Position numbers and translations under genes: made by a program | Shown: piece after piece, positions 8,193-15,488 of the stretch | Numbering within the stretch: position 1 is the stretch's first letter | How the letters are laid out: each line of letters begins with the position of its first letter | Notes under the pieces: model-generated | What the model was told of the DNA's origin: nothing | Database searches by the model: none | What the model saw: only the letters and a program-made list of their open reading frames with translations | NCBI GenBank assembly: GCA_964432885.1 | Contig: CAYSPG010000034.1 | Span: forward strand, 1-27,737 | From: CAYSPG01 sp964432885 | GTDB lineage: Bacteria; Bacteroidota; Bacteroidia; AKYH767-A; OLB10 | DNA length: 27,737 nucleotides | Direction: 5' to 3'

Positions 8193-9703
8193 CAACCTTA
8201 TTGGTTTCGTTACAAACCAAAATTTATGCACAGGCTGGTTTCACAACTGCCGTGCAGTCTCAATATAATTTAGGTACTGCTTTTGTACGAAGTACTGGCA
8301 ATGATATTGTGTTTGAGAACGTAAACAATTTCACCTTTGCGGTAAGCGTTTGGGACGATGGTGCAAGCACCAGCCCTGCTTTAGGATACGAAATTGTAAC
8401 TACAAGCGCCAATGCAGGCACGGTGGCATTAACCTATGTTGATGCCATTGACCCTGATGTTTGCCTTGTTATTGACAACCAAGATCCCGATAAGATATAC
8501 GCGATGGTAGTATATTGGTCAGAAGATGCTGGGAATAAATGGATACTTGACGTGTTTAACTATTTCGCAGGTTCTAATTCATTCGTATATCACTCTGATT
8601 ATACAATTGCCTCTGGCTATTACAACACCTCCATCAACATTGATGGAAATGCAAATGGTGAGTTTGCAATTGTTTATGACGATTTATCAAGCAACCTTTG
8701 GGCAATTGTTGGCGATGTAAATGGTGGCGCTGTAAATTTTAATCCCGCCATATTGGTTGACTTAACTAATACCACAAGTAACCTTGGTGTTGCACCAGAT
8801 GTAGCAATGTATTATGATGGCTCTTACAACCGTGTTTATTTTACCTATGTTGAACCAAACAGTGGAGAAATTTGGGTTGAGTATGATGATTATTCAAATC
8901 TTACAGGTGGTAGTTATTCTCAAAATGTTGACCATATCGAACCTCCAAGCAGTGGGCAATTTCTAATACCACGCATTGCATGCCCCAATGCATCGGCAGG
9001 TAACGACTATTGGACAGTAGCTGCCGAGTTCAGAGACGCAGGCAACTATTATATTATTTCTGTTATTAACGACAATGGCTCAATATTTTCGCAATTGGTT
9101 AATGATGGGTCACTTGGTAATTTAGACATAAGTGCTGACATGAACATACACCCGGCTGTGTGTTATGATGTAACATCCAATATTTGGATAGGATGGAGTT
9201 ATGACCACATAGGTACTTTTTTAGGCGGATGGGGCGCATCGGCCGTAGCATTTTATCCGTTAGCTATAAAGTTAGATATTAACGGCAATCTTATTACTAC
9301 CAAATATATGGAGGTGCCCACCACCATTTCCACATCCGATTATTGGGATTTGCTTTCGCTTGCCGGGCGTCATACCTCAGGGCTTGATGATGTTTATTTA
9401 ACTTATATGCTTGACGGCAATTCAGATGTTTACACCAAACAAGTAAACTACGGGGTTGGCGGATTAAGAAACATGAACAATACTAATAACGACATCAAAA
9501 ATATTTTAAAAGAGAACATAAACCACAAAGCGGTTTACTACAAAATGTATGATATGCACGGCAGGTTAAAGGCAAGCGGCAGTTATAACTCCACCAAAAT
9601 CAATCAAAACTCAGGCCTGAGCACAGGTATTTATTTACTAAAACTTTTTGACAGCGATTATAGTCAATTGTCTGTTTCAAAAGTTGATTTTATCAATAAC
9701 TAA
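8180..9703 (+). CDS. Secreted T9SS protein of unknown function, possible 5' frameshift
   Basis: About 507 residues from TTG 8180, or 504 from ATG 8189. The N-terminus (FVMTTLLVSLQTKIYAQAGF) has a hydrophobic core and a YAQA cleavage site but lacks the usual charged n-region, which lies in another frame (see 8136-8192). The body is rich in aromatic residues, Asp and Gly, with repeated short segments such as YYDGSYNRVYFTYVEPNSGE and IWIGWSYDHIG. This suggests a beta-propeller or other all-beta fold, but no named family was recognised. The last 75 residues (YYKMYDMHGRLKASGSYN...LSTGIYLLKLFD) fit a T9SS type A sorting domain, although the YPNP start is degenerate or absent. A strong hairpin follows at 9714. 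Confidence 0.75.
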   Translation: MFVMTTLLVSLQTKIYAQAGFTTAVQSQYNLGTAFVRSTGNDIVFENVNNFTFAVSVWDDGASTSPALGYEIVTTSANAGTVALTYVDAIDPDVCLVIDNQDPDKIYAMVVYWSEDAGNKWILDVFNYFAGSNSFVYHSDYTIASGYYNTSINIDGNANGEFAIVYDDLSSNLWAIVGDVNGGAVNFNPAILVDLTNTTSNLGVAPDVAMYYDGSYNRVYFTYVEPNSGEIWVEYDDYSNLTGGSYSQNVDHIEPPSSGQFLIPRIACPNASAGNDYWTVAAEFRDAGNYYIISVINDNGSIFSQLVNDGSLGNLDISADMNIHPAVCYDVTSNIWIGWSYDHIGTFLGGWGASAVAFYPLAIKLDINGNLITTKYMEVPTTISTSDYWDLLSLAGRHTSGLDDVYLTYMLDGNSDVYTKQVNYGVGGLRNMNNTNNDIKNILKENINHKAVYYKMYDMHGRLKASGSYNSTKINQNSGLSTGIYLLKLFDSDYSQLSVSKVDFINN

Positions 9704-9713
9704 ATTTACTCAT

Positions 9714-9757
9714 ACTGCAAAATGCTGTTTTGTTTTTACCAAACAGCATTTAGCAGT
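9714..9757 (+). terminator. Long stem-loop between two T9SS genes, probable terminator or processing site
   Basis: ACTGC (9714-9718) pairs with GCAGT (9753-9757) and AAATGCTGTTT (9720-9730) with AAACAGCATTT (9741-9751), with one A.A mismatch between the two stems and a 10-nt loop. The stem has 16 base pairs. It lacks a clean T-tract, so it is a weaker terminator candidate than 291-322; an mRNA-stabilising hairpin is an alternative. Confidence 0.6.
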
Positions 9758-9774
9758 ATTTAATTTGATTAACG

Positions 9775-11409
9775 ATGAAAAAGACAAAAACACTCGTAGC
9801 AATGCTATTGTATTGCAATACTTGTTTTCTGCAGGCACAAAACATAACCATACTCAATAATAAATGCCTTGGGGGCACAGGGGTAGAAGGGGCTGGTAAA
9901 ATGATAAATGCAGGGGGCTATAATTTTATTATTTCAGGAGTTTCAGGCTCGCCAATAAGCGGAAACAAAACTGTGGCTAATTGCGATAGCACTTTAGATG
10001 GTTGGATATTAAAATTAGACACTGCACTTAACATTATCTGGCAAAAAACAATAGGTGGAGATGGTGGAGAAGGCAAATTTACTCTAAGTCGGTCGGCTTA
10101 TAACAACCATGTGCTTTTTGCATTAGAATCAAACTCCGATAGTTCTTGCAACCATACCGACAGTAGTCGAGGTACTGAGGACTATTGGGTGGGGGCAATG
10201 GATACAAGTGGAAATATTGTGTGGCAAAGAAATGTTGGTGGCAGTGGGTCAGACTTTAACCCCTCGATTATACAATTAAAAAATGGAAATTATTTTGTAG
10301 GTGGCAGATCTATCTCTCCCATAAGTGGTGATAAAACAATGCCCAATTTTTCATCGTTAATTTTTGACTTTTGGATTGTTGGAATTGACTCGATAGGCAA
10401 TAAGCTATGGGATAAAGTTTTTGGCGGAACTGAACAAGAGAATATTTATGCCCCAAGCATAAATTCATCCTGCTTAAAATATGCCGGACCTAACGCGTTC
10501 TATCTTTTTGGCTATAGTAGGTCAAGTCAAAGTGGAAATATTACAGCCATAAACTACGGGCTTGATGATTATGTGGTTTTTAAAATTGATACGTTGGGTA
10601 ACGTGATATACAATAAGTTGTATGGTGGAACATATAATGACCGCATAACGGATTTTACTGTAACCAATGATGGTGGTTTTTTAATTACAGGTTATACAAA
10701 CTCTCCTCCAAGCGGTTTAATTACCGATTCGATGCGTACGTTATATGATTATTGGATAGTAAAATGCGATAGTGGCGGCAATTTGCTGTGGCAAAAAAGA
10801 TACGGTTCTGCAACAGGCAGCAATGGAATTACACCCTCTTGTGCAATACAATACGTAAACGGTGGTTACTTAATAGGAGGCATAGCTCAAAGCCAGCCCC
10901 CCGGCAATGAGGTTAGCGAATTTGGTTATGGTGGTGTTGATTATTGGGTACTTTGTATTGACAGTATGGGCAATAAATTATGGGATAAAAAATTTGGCGG
11001 TAATCGTAACGATTTATTAAGCGATATGCTTTTACTTCCTGATACCTCTGTTATCCTGTTTGGCCATGCCGATACAGGTGCTAGTATAATAAAAACCGAC
11101 TATGGGTATGGTGATAAAGATTATTGGGTTGTAAGGTTTAAAGAAGATTTTACTACAGGCATTTATGAGGCAAGTGCCACTGTAACTGCAAACCTTTATC
11201 CCAACCCTGCACAAAATGAGTTAAAGGTATTGGCATCGGCCATTTTACAGCAAATTACGCTGCGCACCATACAAGGCAAAGCACTACAAACCTTGCAGCC
11301 CTTATTACCAACAGCCACAGTTAATATACAGCATCTGGCAGCGGGTGTTTACATAGCAGAGGTTAATACAACAAAGGGCAGGGTGTTTAAGCGGTTTGTG
11401 AAACAATAA
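9775..11409 (+). CDS. Secreted repeat protein with T9SS sorting domain
   Basis: This 544-residue protein starts with a signal peptide (MKKTKTLVAMLLYCNTCFLQAQN). The body has about six degenerate repeats of 60-70 residues, each with the pattern [GG..S.SGDK]...DYW[IV]...D..GN..W.K..GG, for example DYWVGAMDTSGNIVWQRNVGG and DYWVLCIDSMGNKLWDKKFGG. The pattern suggests a beta-propeller with Trp/Gly-rich blades. The C-terminal 80 residues (NLYPNPAQNELKVLA...GVYIAEVNTTKGRVFKRFVKQ) are a T9SS type A sorting domain. The gene at 25559-27184 encodes a clear paralogue. The molecular function is unknown; a surface adhesin or binding protein is plausible. Confidence 0.85.
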   Translation: MKKTKTLVAMLLYCNTCFLQAQNITILNNKCLGGTGVEGAGKMINAGGYNFIISGVSGSPISGNKTVANCDSTLDGWILKLDTALNIIWQKTIGGDGGEGKFTLSRSAYNNHVLFALESNSDSSCNHTDSSRGTEDYWVGAMDTSGNIVWQRNVGGSGSDFNPSIIQLKNGNYFVGGRSISPISGDKTMPNFSSLIFDFWIVGIDSIGNKLWDKVFGGTEQENIYAPSINSSCLKYAGPNAFYLFGYSRSSQSGNITAINYGLDDYVVFKIDTLGNVIYNKLYGGTYNDRITDFTVTNDGGFLITGYTNSPPSGLITDSMRTLYDYWIVKCDSGGNLLWQKRYGSATGSNGITPSCAIQYVNGGYLIGGIAQSQPPGNEVSEFGYGGVDYWVLCIDSMGNKLWDKKFGGNRNDLLSDMLLLPDTSVILFGHADTGASIIKTDYGYGDKDYWVVRFKEDFTTGIYEASATVTANLYPNPAQNELKVLASAILQQITLRTIQGKALQTLQPLLPTATVNIQHLAAGVYIAEVNTTKGRVFKRFVKQ

Positions 11410-11496
11410 CCTTGCTTAGTAGGGTTTATGCTTATAGAGGTGTTTCAAATTTTAGCGCATTAAAACAAACCATTAACTCTGAAATCAAAAAGCAAA

Positions 11497-11952
11497 ATGC
11501 TAAACATAACACGCACCACATCTTTAAACATAAACTTTATTGAACTTGTAAAAATGCTGGATGCATACCTTGCCGTATGCGATGGAAATGAGCATGCCTT
11601 TTATGCACAGTATAATAAATTAAATATGCTAAACCATGTAGTAGTAGCTTATGACAATAATTTAGCTGTGGGATGTGGTGCCATAAAGAGGTATGATGAA
11701 TCACGCGCTGAAGTTAAGCGTATGTTTACACTGCCGGCTTATCGCGGGCAAGGTATTGCAGTAAAAATATTAGCCGAATTAGAAAAATGGGCTGCCGAAC
11801 TTGGTTATAAAAGCTGCATACTTGAAACCGGAAAAAAACAATCCGAAGCCTTAGCTTTGTATAAAAAGTGTGATTACACGGTTATAAAAAATTACGGTCA
11901 ATATGCCGGTGTTGATTACAGTGTATGTTTTGAGAAAAAAATATCAGGATAA
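11497..11952 (+). CDS. GNAT-family N-acetyltransferase
   Basis: This protein transfers an acetyl group from acetyl-CoA to an amine whose identity cannot be told. The 151 residues show the GNAT fold: strands with VVVAYDNNLAVGCGAIKRYD, VKRMFTLPAYRGQGIAVKIL containing the acetyl-CoA-binding Q/RxxGxG/A loop (RGQGIA, 83-88), LEKWAAELGYKSCILETG and the terminal ALALYKKCDYTVI. The ATG at 11497 gives a full-length domain. It stands alone: T9SS gene upstream, convergent DUF3817 gene 38 bp downstream. Confidence 0.9.
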   Translation: MLNITRTTSLNINFIELVKMLDAYLAVCDGNEHAFYAQYNKLNMLNHVVVAYDNNLAVGCGAIKRYDESRAEVKRMFTLPAYRGQGIAVKILAELEKWAAELGYKSCILETGKKQSEALALYKKCDYTVIKNYGQYAGVDYSVCFEKKISG

Positions 11953-11990
11953 CTAATAAAGGAATAGTTAAGAAATTTTTAAAACAAGAA

Positions 11991-12305
11991 TTAAAGCGTT
12001 TCAGCATCCCGCTTTAATTCTTTATCAAACACAAAAGTTCCAAACGGGAGCAGCGATGCAATGAAAGCCTTAACCGCTTTTTTTAACGGCCATTTTAGCT
12101 TAAGGTATCCTGTTGCAATAGCCCACATAAACAAGATAAAAAGTATTCCATGTATCCAGCCGGTGTATTTTACAGCTTCGGGCATATTTGCCAAATATTT
12201 TAAAGGCATTGCAATAAACAATAGCAGCAGATATGAAATTCCTTCGAGTATGGCTGTAATTCTGATGCGGTAGTTTATTTGCTTTAGTGCCGAAGGTGTT
12301 TTCAT
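11991..12305 (-). CDS. DUF3817 integral membrane protein
   Basis: The 104-residue product has three hydrophobic segments (about 15-35, 46-66 and 77-95) and the DUF3817 pattern: LEGISYLLLLFIAMPLKY, GWIHGILFILFMWA and a conserved basic stretch before the last helix (KLKWPLKKAVKAFIASLLPFGTFVFDKEL). Family members are small inner-membrane proteins without assigned function. The ATG at 12305 lies 11 nt from a 60-bp tetranucleotide repeat that seems to form the whole 5' leader, so expression could vary with repeat number. Confidence 0.9.
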   Translation of the reverse strand: MKTPSALKQINYRIRITAILEGISYLLLLFIAMPLKYLANMPEAVKYTGWIHGILFILFMWAIATGYLKLKWPLKKAVKAFIASLLPFGTFVFDKELKRDAETL

Positions 12306-12316
12306 GGTAGTAGTTT

Positions 12317-12376
12317 ATGAATGAATGAATGAATGAATGATTGATTGATTGATTGAATGATTGATTGATTGAATGA
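12317..12376. repeat. Compound tetranucleotide microsatellite, 15 units
   Basis: Reading on the plus strand: ATGA x6 (12317-12340), TTGA x4 (12341-12356), ATGA x1, TTGA x3 and ATGA x1 (12373-12376), with no interruption. It lies between the divergent DUF3817 (-) and YciI-like (+) genes. On the minus strand it runs from close to the predicted transcription start to just before the DUF3817 start codon. Confidence 0.97.
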
Positions 12377-12396
12377 AGGCAAAAATATTATTTTTG
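12369..12396 (+). promoter_or_regulatory. Probable promoter of the YciI-like gene
   Basis: The -7 box TATTTTTG (12389-12396) matches TAnnTTTG. A TTG at 12369-12371, the edge of the microsatellite, lies 17 nt upstream and could serve as -33. The ATG at 12427 is 30 nt downstream. Confidence 0.5.
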
Positions 12397-12409
12397 GAAT
12401 CGGAATAAA
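12380..12409 (-). promoter_or_regulatory. Probable promoter of the DUF3817 gene
   Basis: On the minus strand TTTA (12409-12406), an 18-nt spacer and TATTTTTG (12387-12380) fit the Bacteroidota -33/-7 pattern with one mismatch in the -33 box. The -7 boxes of the two divergent genes are separated by one base, forming a near-palindrome over 12380-12396. The predicted transcript would start near 12373, inside the end of the microsatellite. Confidence 0.5.
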
Positions 12410-12426
12410 CTCAAACATTTATACCC

Positions 12427-12888
12427 ATGATTAAAAAAAATATTACAACTGCGTTTTTCATTTTTTTTTCTCTTGTTTTAAATGCACAAACCACCAACAG
12501 CAATTACGATTCTACATTAGCCCATAAACTAAATGCTGACGATTACGGCATGAAAAAATATGTGTTTGTGTTGCTCAAAACAGGTTCCAATACATCAGCA
12601 GCAAAATCGTTTAGCGATAGTTGTTTTGCCTCACACCTAAAAAATATTGACGCTTTGGCCAAAGAAAAAAAACTGGTAGTGGCAGGGCCTTTTTTTAAAA
12701 ACGATAAAAGCTGGCGCGGTTTGTTTATCTTAAATGCTGAAAGCACTGATGAGGCAAAAAAAATTTTAGAAACGGATCCTGCAATTAAAAATGAACTGCT
12801 TAGGGCTGAACTTTTTATGTGGTATGGCTCGGCAGCGCTGCCCGAATATCTTGATGCTTCTGATAAAATTTGGAAAAAGCAGCCATAA
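12427..12888 (+). CDS. Secreted YciI-like (YCII-related) protein
   Basis: A signal peptide (MIKKNITTAFFIFFSLVLNAQ) precedes a YCII-related domain at about 43-140: YVFVLLKTGSN, SHLKNIDALAKEKKLVVAGPF, RGLFILNAESTDEAKKILETDPAI and ELFMWYGSAALPEY. The conserved His of SHLKNI and Asp of ETDPAI correspond to the His/Asp pair of the YciI fold. Most YciI proteins are cytoplasmic, so the exported form is notable but known in Bacteroidota. The reaction is unknown. The ATG at 12427 follows a good TAnnTTTG box by 30 nt. Confidence 0.88.
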   Translation: MIKKNITTAFFIFFSLVLNAQTTNSNYDSTLAHKLNADDYGMKKYVFVLLKTGSNTSAAKSFSDSCFASHLKNIDALAKEKKLVVAGPFFKNDKSWRGLFILNAESTDEAKKILETDPAIKNELLRAELFMWYGSAALPEYLDASDKIWKKQP

Positions 12889-12953
12889 CCAGACTTTAAA
12901 CATCCTATTTAACAATGGCTGTTACTGATAATAATCCTTTTCGATATTAAACC

Positions 12954-12961
12954 TACTTTTG
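12954..12961 (+). promoter_or_regulatory. Possible -7 box of bshA
   Basis: TACTTTTG matches the TAnnTTTG consensus 52 nt before the bshA ATG. No clear -33 element is visible. Confidence 0.4.
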
Positions 12962-13013
12962 CGAATTAACTTTTATAGAGCTTTATTGTTAAGGCTATAA
13001 TTTTTTATGTAGA

Positions 13014-14153
13014 ATGAAAATTGGAATAGTTTGTTATCCCACCTTTGGTGGCAGCGGTGTGGTGGCCACCGAACTTGGCAAAGCCCTTGCCGAAAAAGGA
13101 CATCGTATCCATTTTATTACGTACAGCCAGCCCGTGCGGCTTGATTTTTTTAACGAAAACATATCGTACCACGAAGTTTCCATTTCAAAATACCCGCTGT
13201 TTGAATACGCACCTTACGAATCGGCATTAACAAGCAAGTTGGTGGATGTGGCGCGTTTCGAAGGACTGGATGTTTTGCACGTGCATTATGCAATACCTCA
13301 TGCCTCAGTAGCTTACCTTGCCAAACAAATTTTAATATCGCATGGCATTTACATTCCAGTGGTTACCACGCTTCACGGAACCGATATTACGCTGGTGGGC
13401 AAAGATGCCAGCTACGAACCGGTAGTAACATTTGCAATAAACCAAAGCGATGGCGTTACAGCAGTATCTGACAGCTTACGACAAGATACTTATCGAAATT
13501 TTAAGATAGAAAAAGACATTGAAGTAATTCCTAACTTTATCGACCTTAAGCGTTTCAGCAAAAAACATAAGGACCATTTTAAAAAAGCAATTGCACCCTT
13601 TGGTGAGCGATTGCTGGTACATACATCTAACTTTAGAAAAGTAAAGCGTGTTCAGGATGTACTTTTTGTGTTTGATAAAGTGCGTAAACATGTTTCGAGC
13701 AAATTAATTTTAATTGGCGATGGGCCTGAGCGTGCAGCCATCGAAAAACTTAGCCGTGAATTAAACATTTGTGATGACGTACGTTTTCTTGGAAAGCAGG
13801 ATGCCATTGAAGAAATACTATCAGTAAGCGATTTATTTATTATGCCAAGCGAAACCGAGAGCTTTGGCCTTGCGGCTTTAGAGGCAATGGCTTGCCAGGT
13901 TCCTGTAATATCTACCAACAGCGGGGGGATGCCCGAACTTAATGTACAGGGAATAACCGGCTTTATGAGCAATGTGGGCGATGTGGATGATATGGCTGTT
14001 AACGCGCTAACCGTTTTAAAAAATGATGCAACACTTGCTCAGTTTAAAGCCAATGCACTTAAACGTGCCTCAAACTTTGATATAAACGTGGTAATGCCAA
14101 TGTATGAAAACTATTACCAAAGGATTATTGAGAGTGTAAAAAATTCGGTTTAA
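13014..14153 (+). CDS. bshA: N-acetyl-alpha-D-glucosaminyl L-malate synthase BshA
   Basis: This GT4 glycosyltransferase joins GlcNAc from UDP-GlcNAc to L-malate, the first step of bacillithiol synthesis in the cytoplasm. The 379-residue length is typical. Diagnostic segments are MKIGIVCYPTFGGSGVVATELG (start), YSQPVRLDFF, YPLFEYAPYESALTSKL, HVHYAIPHASVAYL, TTLHGTDITLVG, AVSDSLR and VIPNFIDLKRF. The sugar-nucleotide-binding EX7E region is in MPSETESFGLAALEAMAC. BshA occurs in many Bacteroidota, so bacillithiol is probably the main low-molecular-weight thiol here. bshB and bshC are not in the window. It converges on the SUI1 gene with a 71-bp gap. Confidence 0.95.
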   Translation: MKIGIVCYPTFGGSGVVATELGKALAEKGHRIHFITYSQPVRLDFFNENISYHEVSISKYPLFEYAPYESALTSKLVDVARFEGLDVLHVHYAIPHASVAYLAKQILISHGIYIPVVTTLHGTDITLVGKDASYEPVVTFAINQSDGVTAVSDSLRQDTYRNFKIEKDIEVIPNFIDLKRFSKKHKDHFKKAIAPFGERLLVHTSNFRKVKRVQDVLFVFDKVRKHVSSKLILIGDGPERAAIEKLSRELNICDDVRFLGKQDAIEEILSVSDLFIMPSETESFGLAALEAMACQVPVISTNSGGMPELNVQGITGFMSNVGDVDDMAVNALTVLKNDATLAQFKANALKRASNFDINVVMPMYENYYQRIIESVKNSV

Positions 14154-14224
14154 GTTTTGAATTTCGATATTTGAAGTTTGTTTTATTAAACAGTTTTATG
14201 TTACAAACCACACTCAATAAAAAA

Positions 14225-14569
14225 TTACCCTCCTGCTTTCTTCACTTTATAACCTTCTTTAAGCAAAATATCAAACACCTTATCGCGAAAGTCGCCTTGT
14301 ATTAAAATTTCACCGTCTTTCACTGTTCCGCCTGTTCCGCATTTTGATTTCAGCAACTTGCCCAAAGCTTCAGCATCGTTTTGTGTTCCAACAAAACCGG
14401 TTATAAGCGTAACGGTTTTCCCGGCTCGCGATTTGCTATCGCGCATCACTCGTAAATCCTGCTGTGCTGCATGCAGCGTTATTTCATGTTCTTCGCTTCC
14501 AGAACTGTAAGTAAACAATGGATTGGTGGAATATATTACACCCGACTTGTTTTTGTTTTTGTTTGACAT
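14225..14569 (-). CDS. eIF1/SUI1-family translation factor (YciH-like)
   Basis: The 114-residue protein carries the SUI1 domain in its second half: VTLITGFVGTQNDAEALGKLLKSKCGTGG, then EILIQGDFRDKVFDILLKEGYKVKKAGG. Bacterial YciH and archaeal aIF1 share this fold and affect start-codon selection or general translation in the cytoplasm. The N-terminal 40 residues are polar and probably flexible. The ATG at 14569 is the natural start. The upstream lipid kinase ends 46 nt away on the same strand, so co-transcription is possible. Confidence 0.9.
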   Translation of the reverse strand: MSNKNKNKSGVIYSTNPLFTYSSGSEEHEITLHAAQQDLRVMRDSKSRAGKTVTLITGFVGTQNDAEALGKLLKSKCGTGGTVKDGEILIQGDFRDKVFDILLKEGYKVKKAGG

Positions 14570-14615
14570 ACTTCAATAAAATTAAATCATAAAACCAATT
14601 TTCACTAAAAAAAAA

Positions 14616-15488
14616 TCAACAAACAACCTGTAGCGAAAGTGGATGTACTTTTACCTCCACCTTATCACAATCACCTTTAGGCTCGCCATCAATATGCAGC
14701 GGAAGCGGTTTTTGAAATGTAACCACAGTGCGTGTAACTTTATGAAACTGAATTAGCGGTTGAGGCACAAGCCGCCTGGTAAACATGCGAAATACAAAAG
14801 ACGGTATTTTACTTAACGGAATTTTATCACAAACCACCACATCCAAAACACCATCGTTAATAATCGCATAAGGGGCAATAACAGCATTGTTGCCAAACTG
14901 TGTTGAGTTAGCAAACGAAATCATCCATGCAGGTGTTTCGATATAATTTCCTCCAATAAGCATTTTGGCCTGAAAATTTTGAAACGCAGAATACGATGAG
15001 GCAACACACCTGATGTAATTAAAAAACCCACGCGAAGTTCTCTTTGCAAAGCGATGAGCTACATACGCATCAAAACCAATGCCTGCCACGTTAACCGCAA
15101 ACATTTCATTTACTTCAAAGGTGTCAATTGTTTTTGTGCGGTAATTATTAATCACTTTAAGTGCTTTAACAACATTAACAGGTATAAATAAATGCCTTGC
15201 CAGCCCGTTACCCGAACCTGTAGGAATAATAGCCAGCACAGTTTTTGAATTACGCAAGACACATGCAACCTCATTTACAGTGCCATCACCACCAACAGCC
15301 ACCACCCCATCATAATTTTGGGCAACAGCATTGGCTGCAAGTTTTGTTGCATGCCCGGCACTGTTGGTATCGGCAAACTCCACATCAAATAAATTAGAGT
15401 CGATATTTTTTTTTACCAGTGTTTTAAAAGCAGAACCAACTCCGCTTCCTGCCCTTGGATTTAAAATAAATAGTATTTTTTTCTTCAC
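14616..15488 (-). CDS. Diacylglycerol/lipid kinase family protein (YegS/DgkB-like)
   Basis: The 290-residue cytoplasmic or membrane-associated kinase has NPRAGSG (10-16), the catalytic GGDGTVNEV (66-74) and the nucleotide-binding PTGSGNGLARHL (89-100), then the C-terminal beta-sandwich ending in LPLHIDGEPKGDC. By family it phosphorylates diacylglycerol or a related lipid with ATP to give phosphatidate. Its ATG overlaps the stop codon of the upstream LTA-synthase-like gene by 4 nt (ATGA), which implies translational coupling. That neighbour would release diacylglycerol, so recycling of that product is a coherent role. The exact lipid substrate is inferred. Confidence 0.9.
   Translation of the reverse strand: MKKKILFILNPRAGSGVGSAFKTLVKKNIDSNLFDVEFADTNSAGHATKLAANAVAQNYDGVVAVGGDGTVNEVACVLRNSKTVLAIIPTGSGNGLARHLFIPVNVVKALKVINNYRTKTIDTFEVNEMFAVNVAGIGFDAYVAHRFAKRTSRGFFNYIRCVASSYSAFQNFQAKMLIGGNYIETPAWMISFANSTQFGNNAVIAPYAIINDGVLDVVVCDKIPLSKIPSFVFRMFTRRLVPQPLIQFHKVTRTVVTFQKPLPLHIDGEPKGDCDKVEVKVHPLSLQVVC

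Noticed and set aside
14157..14180. Possible terminator between bshA and the SUI1 gene
   Set aside because: GTTT/AAAC is too short a stem with AT-only surroundings. The sequence looks like a decayed heptamer-type repeat instead.
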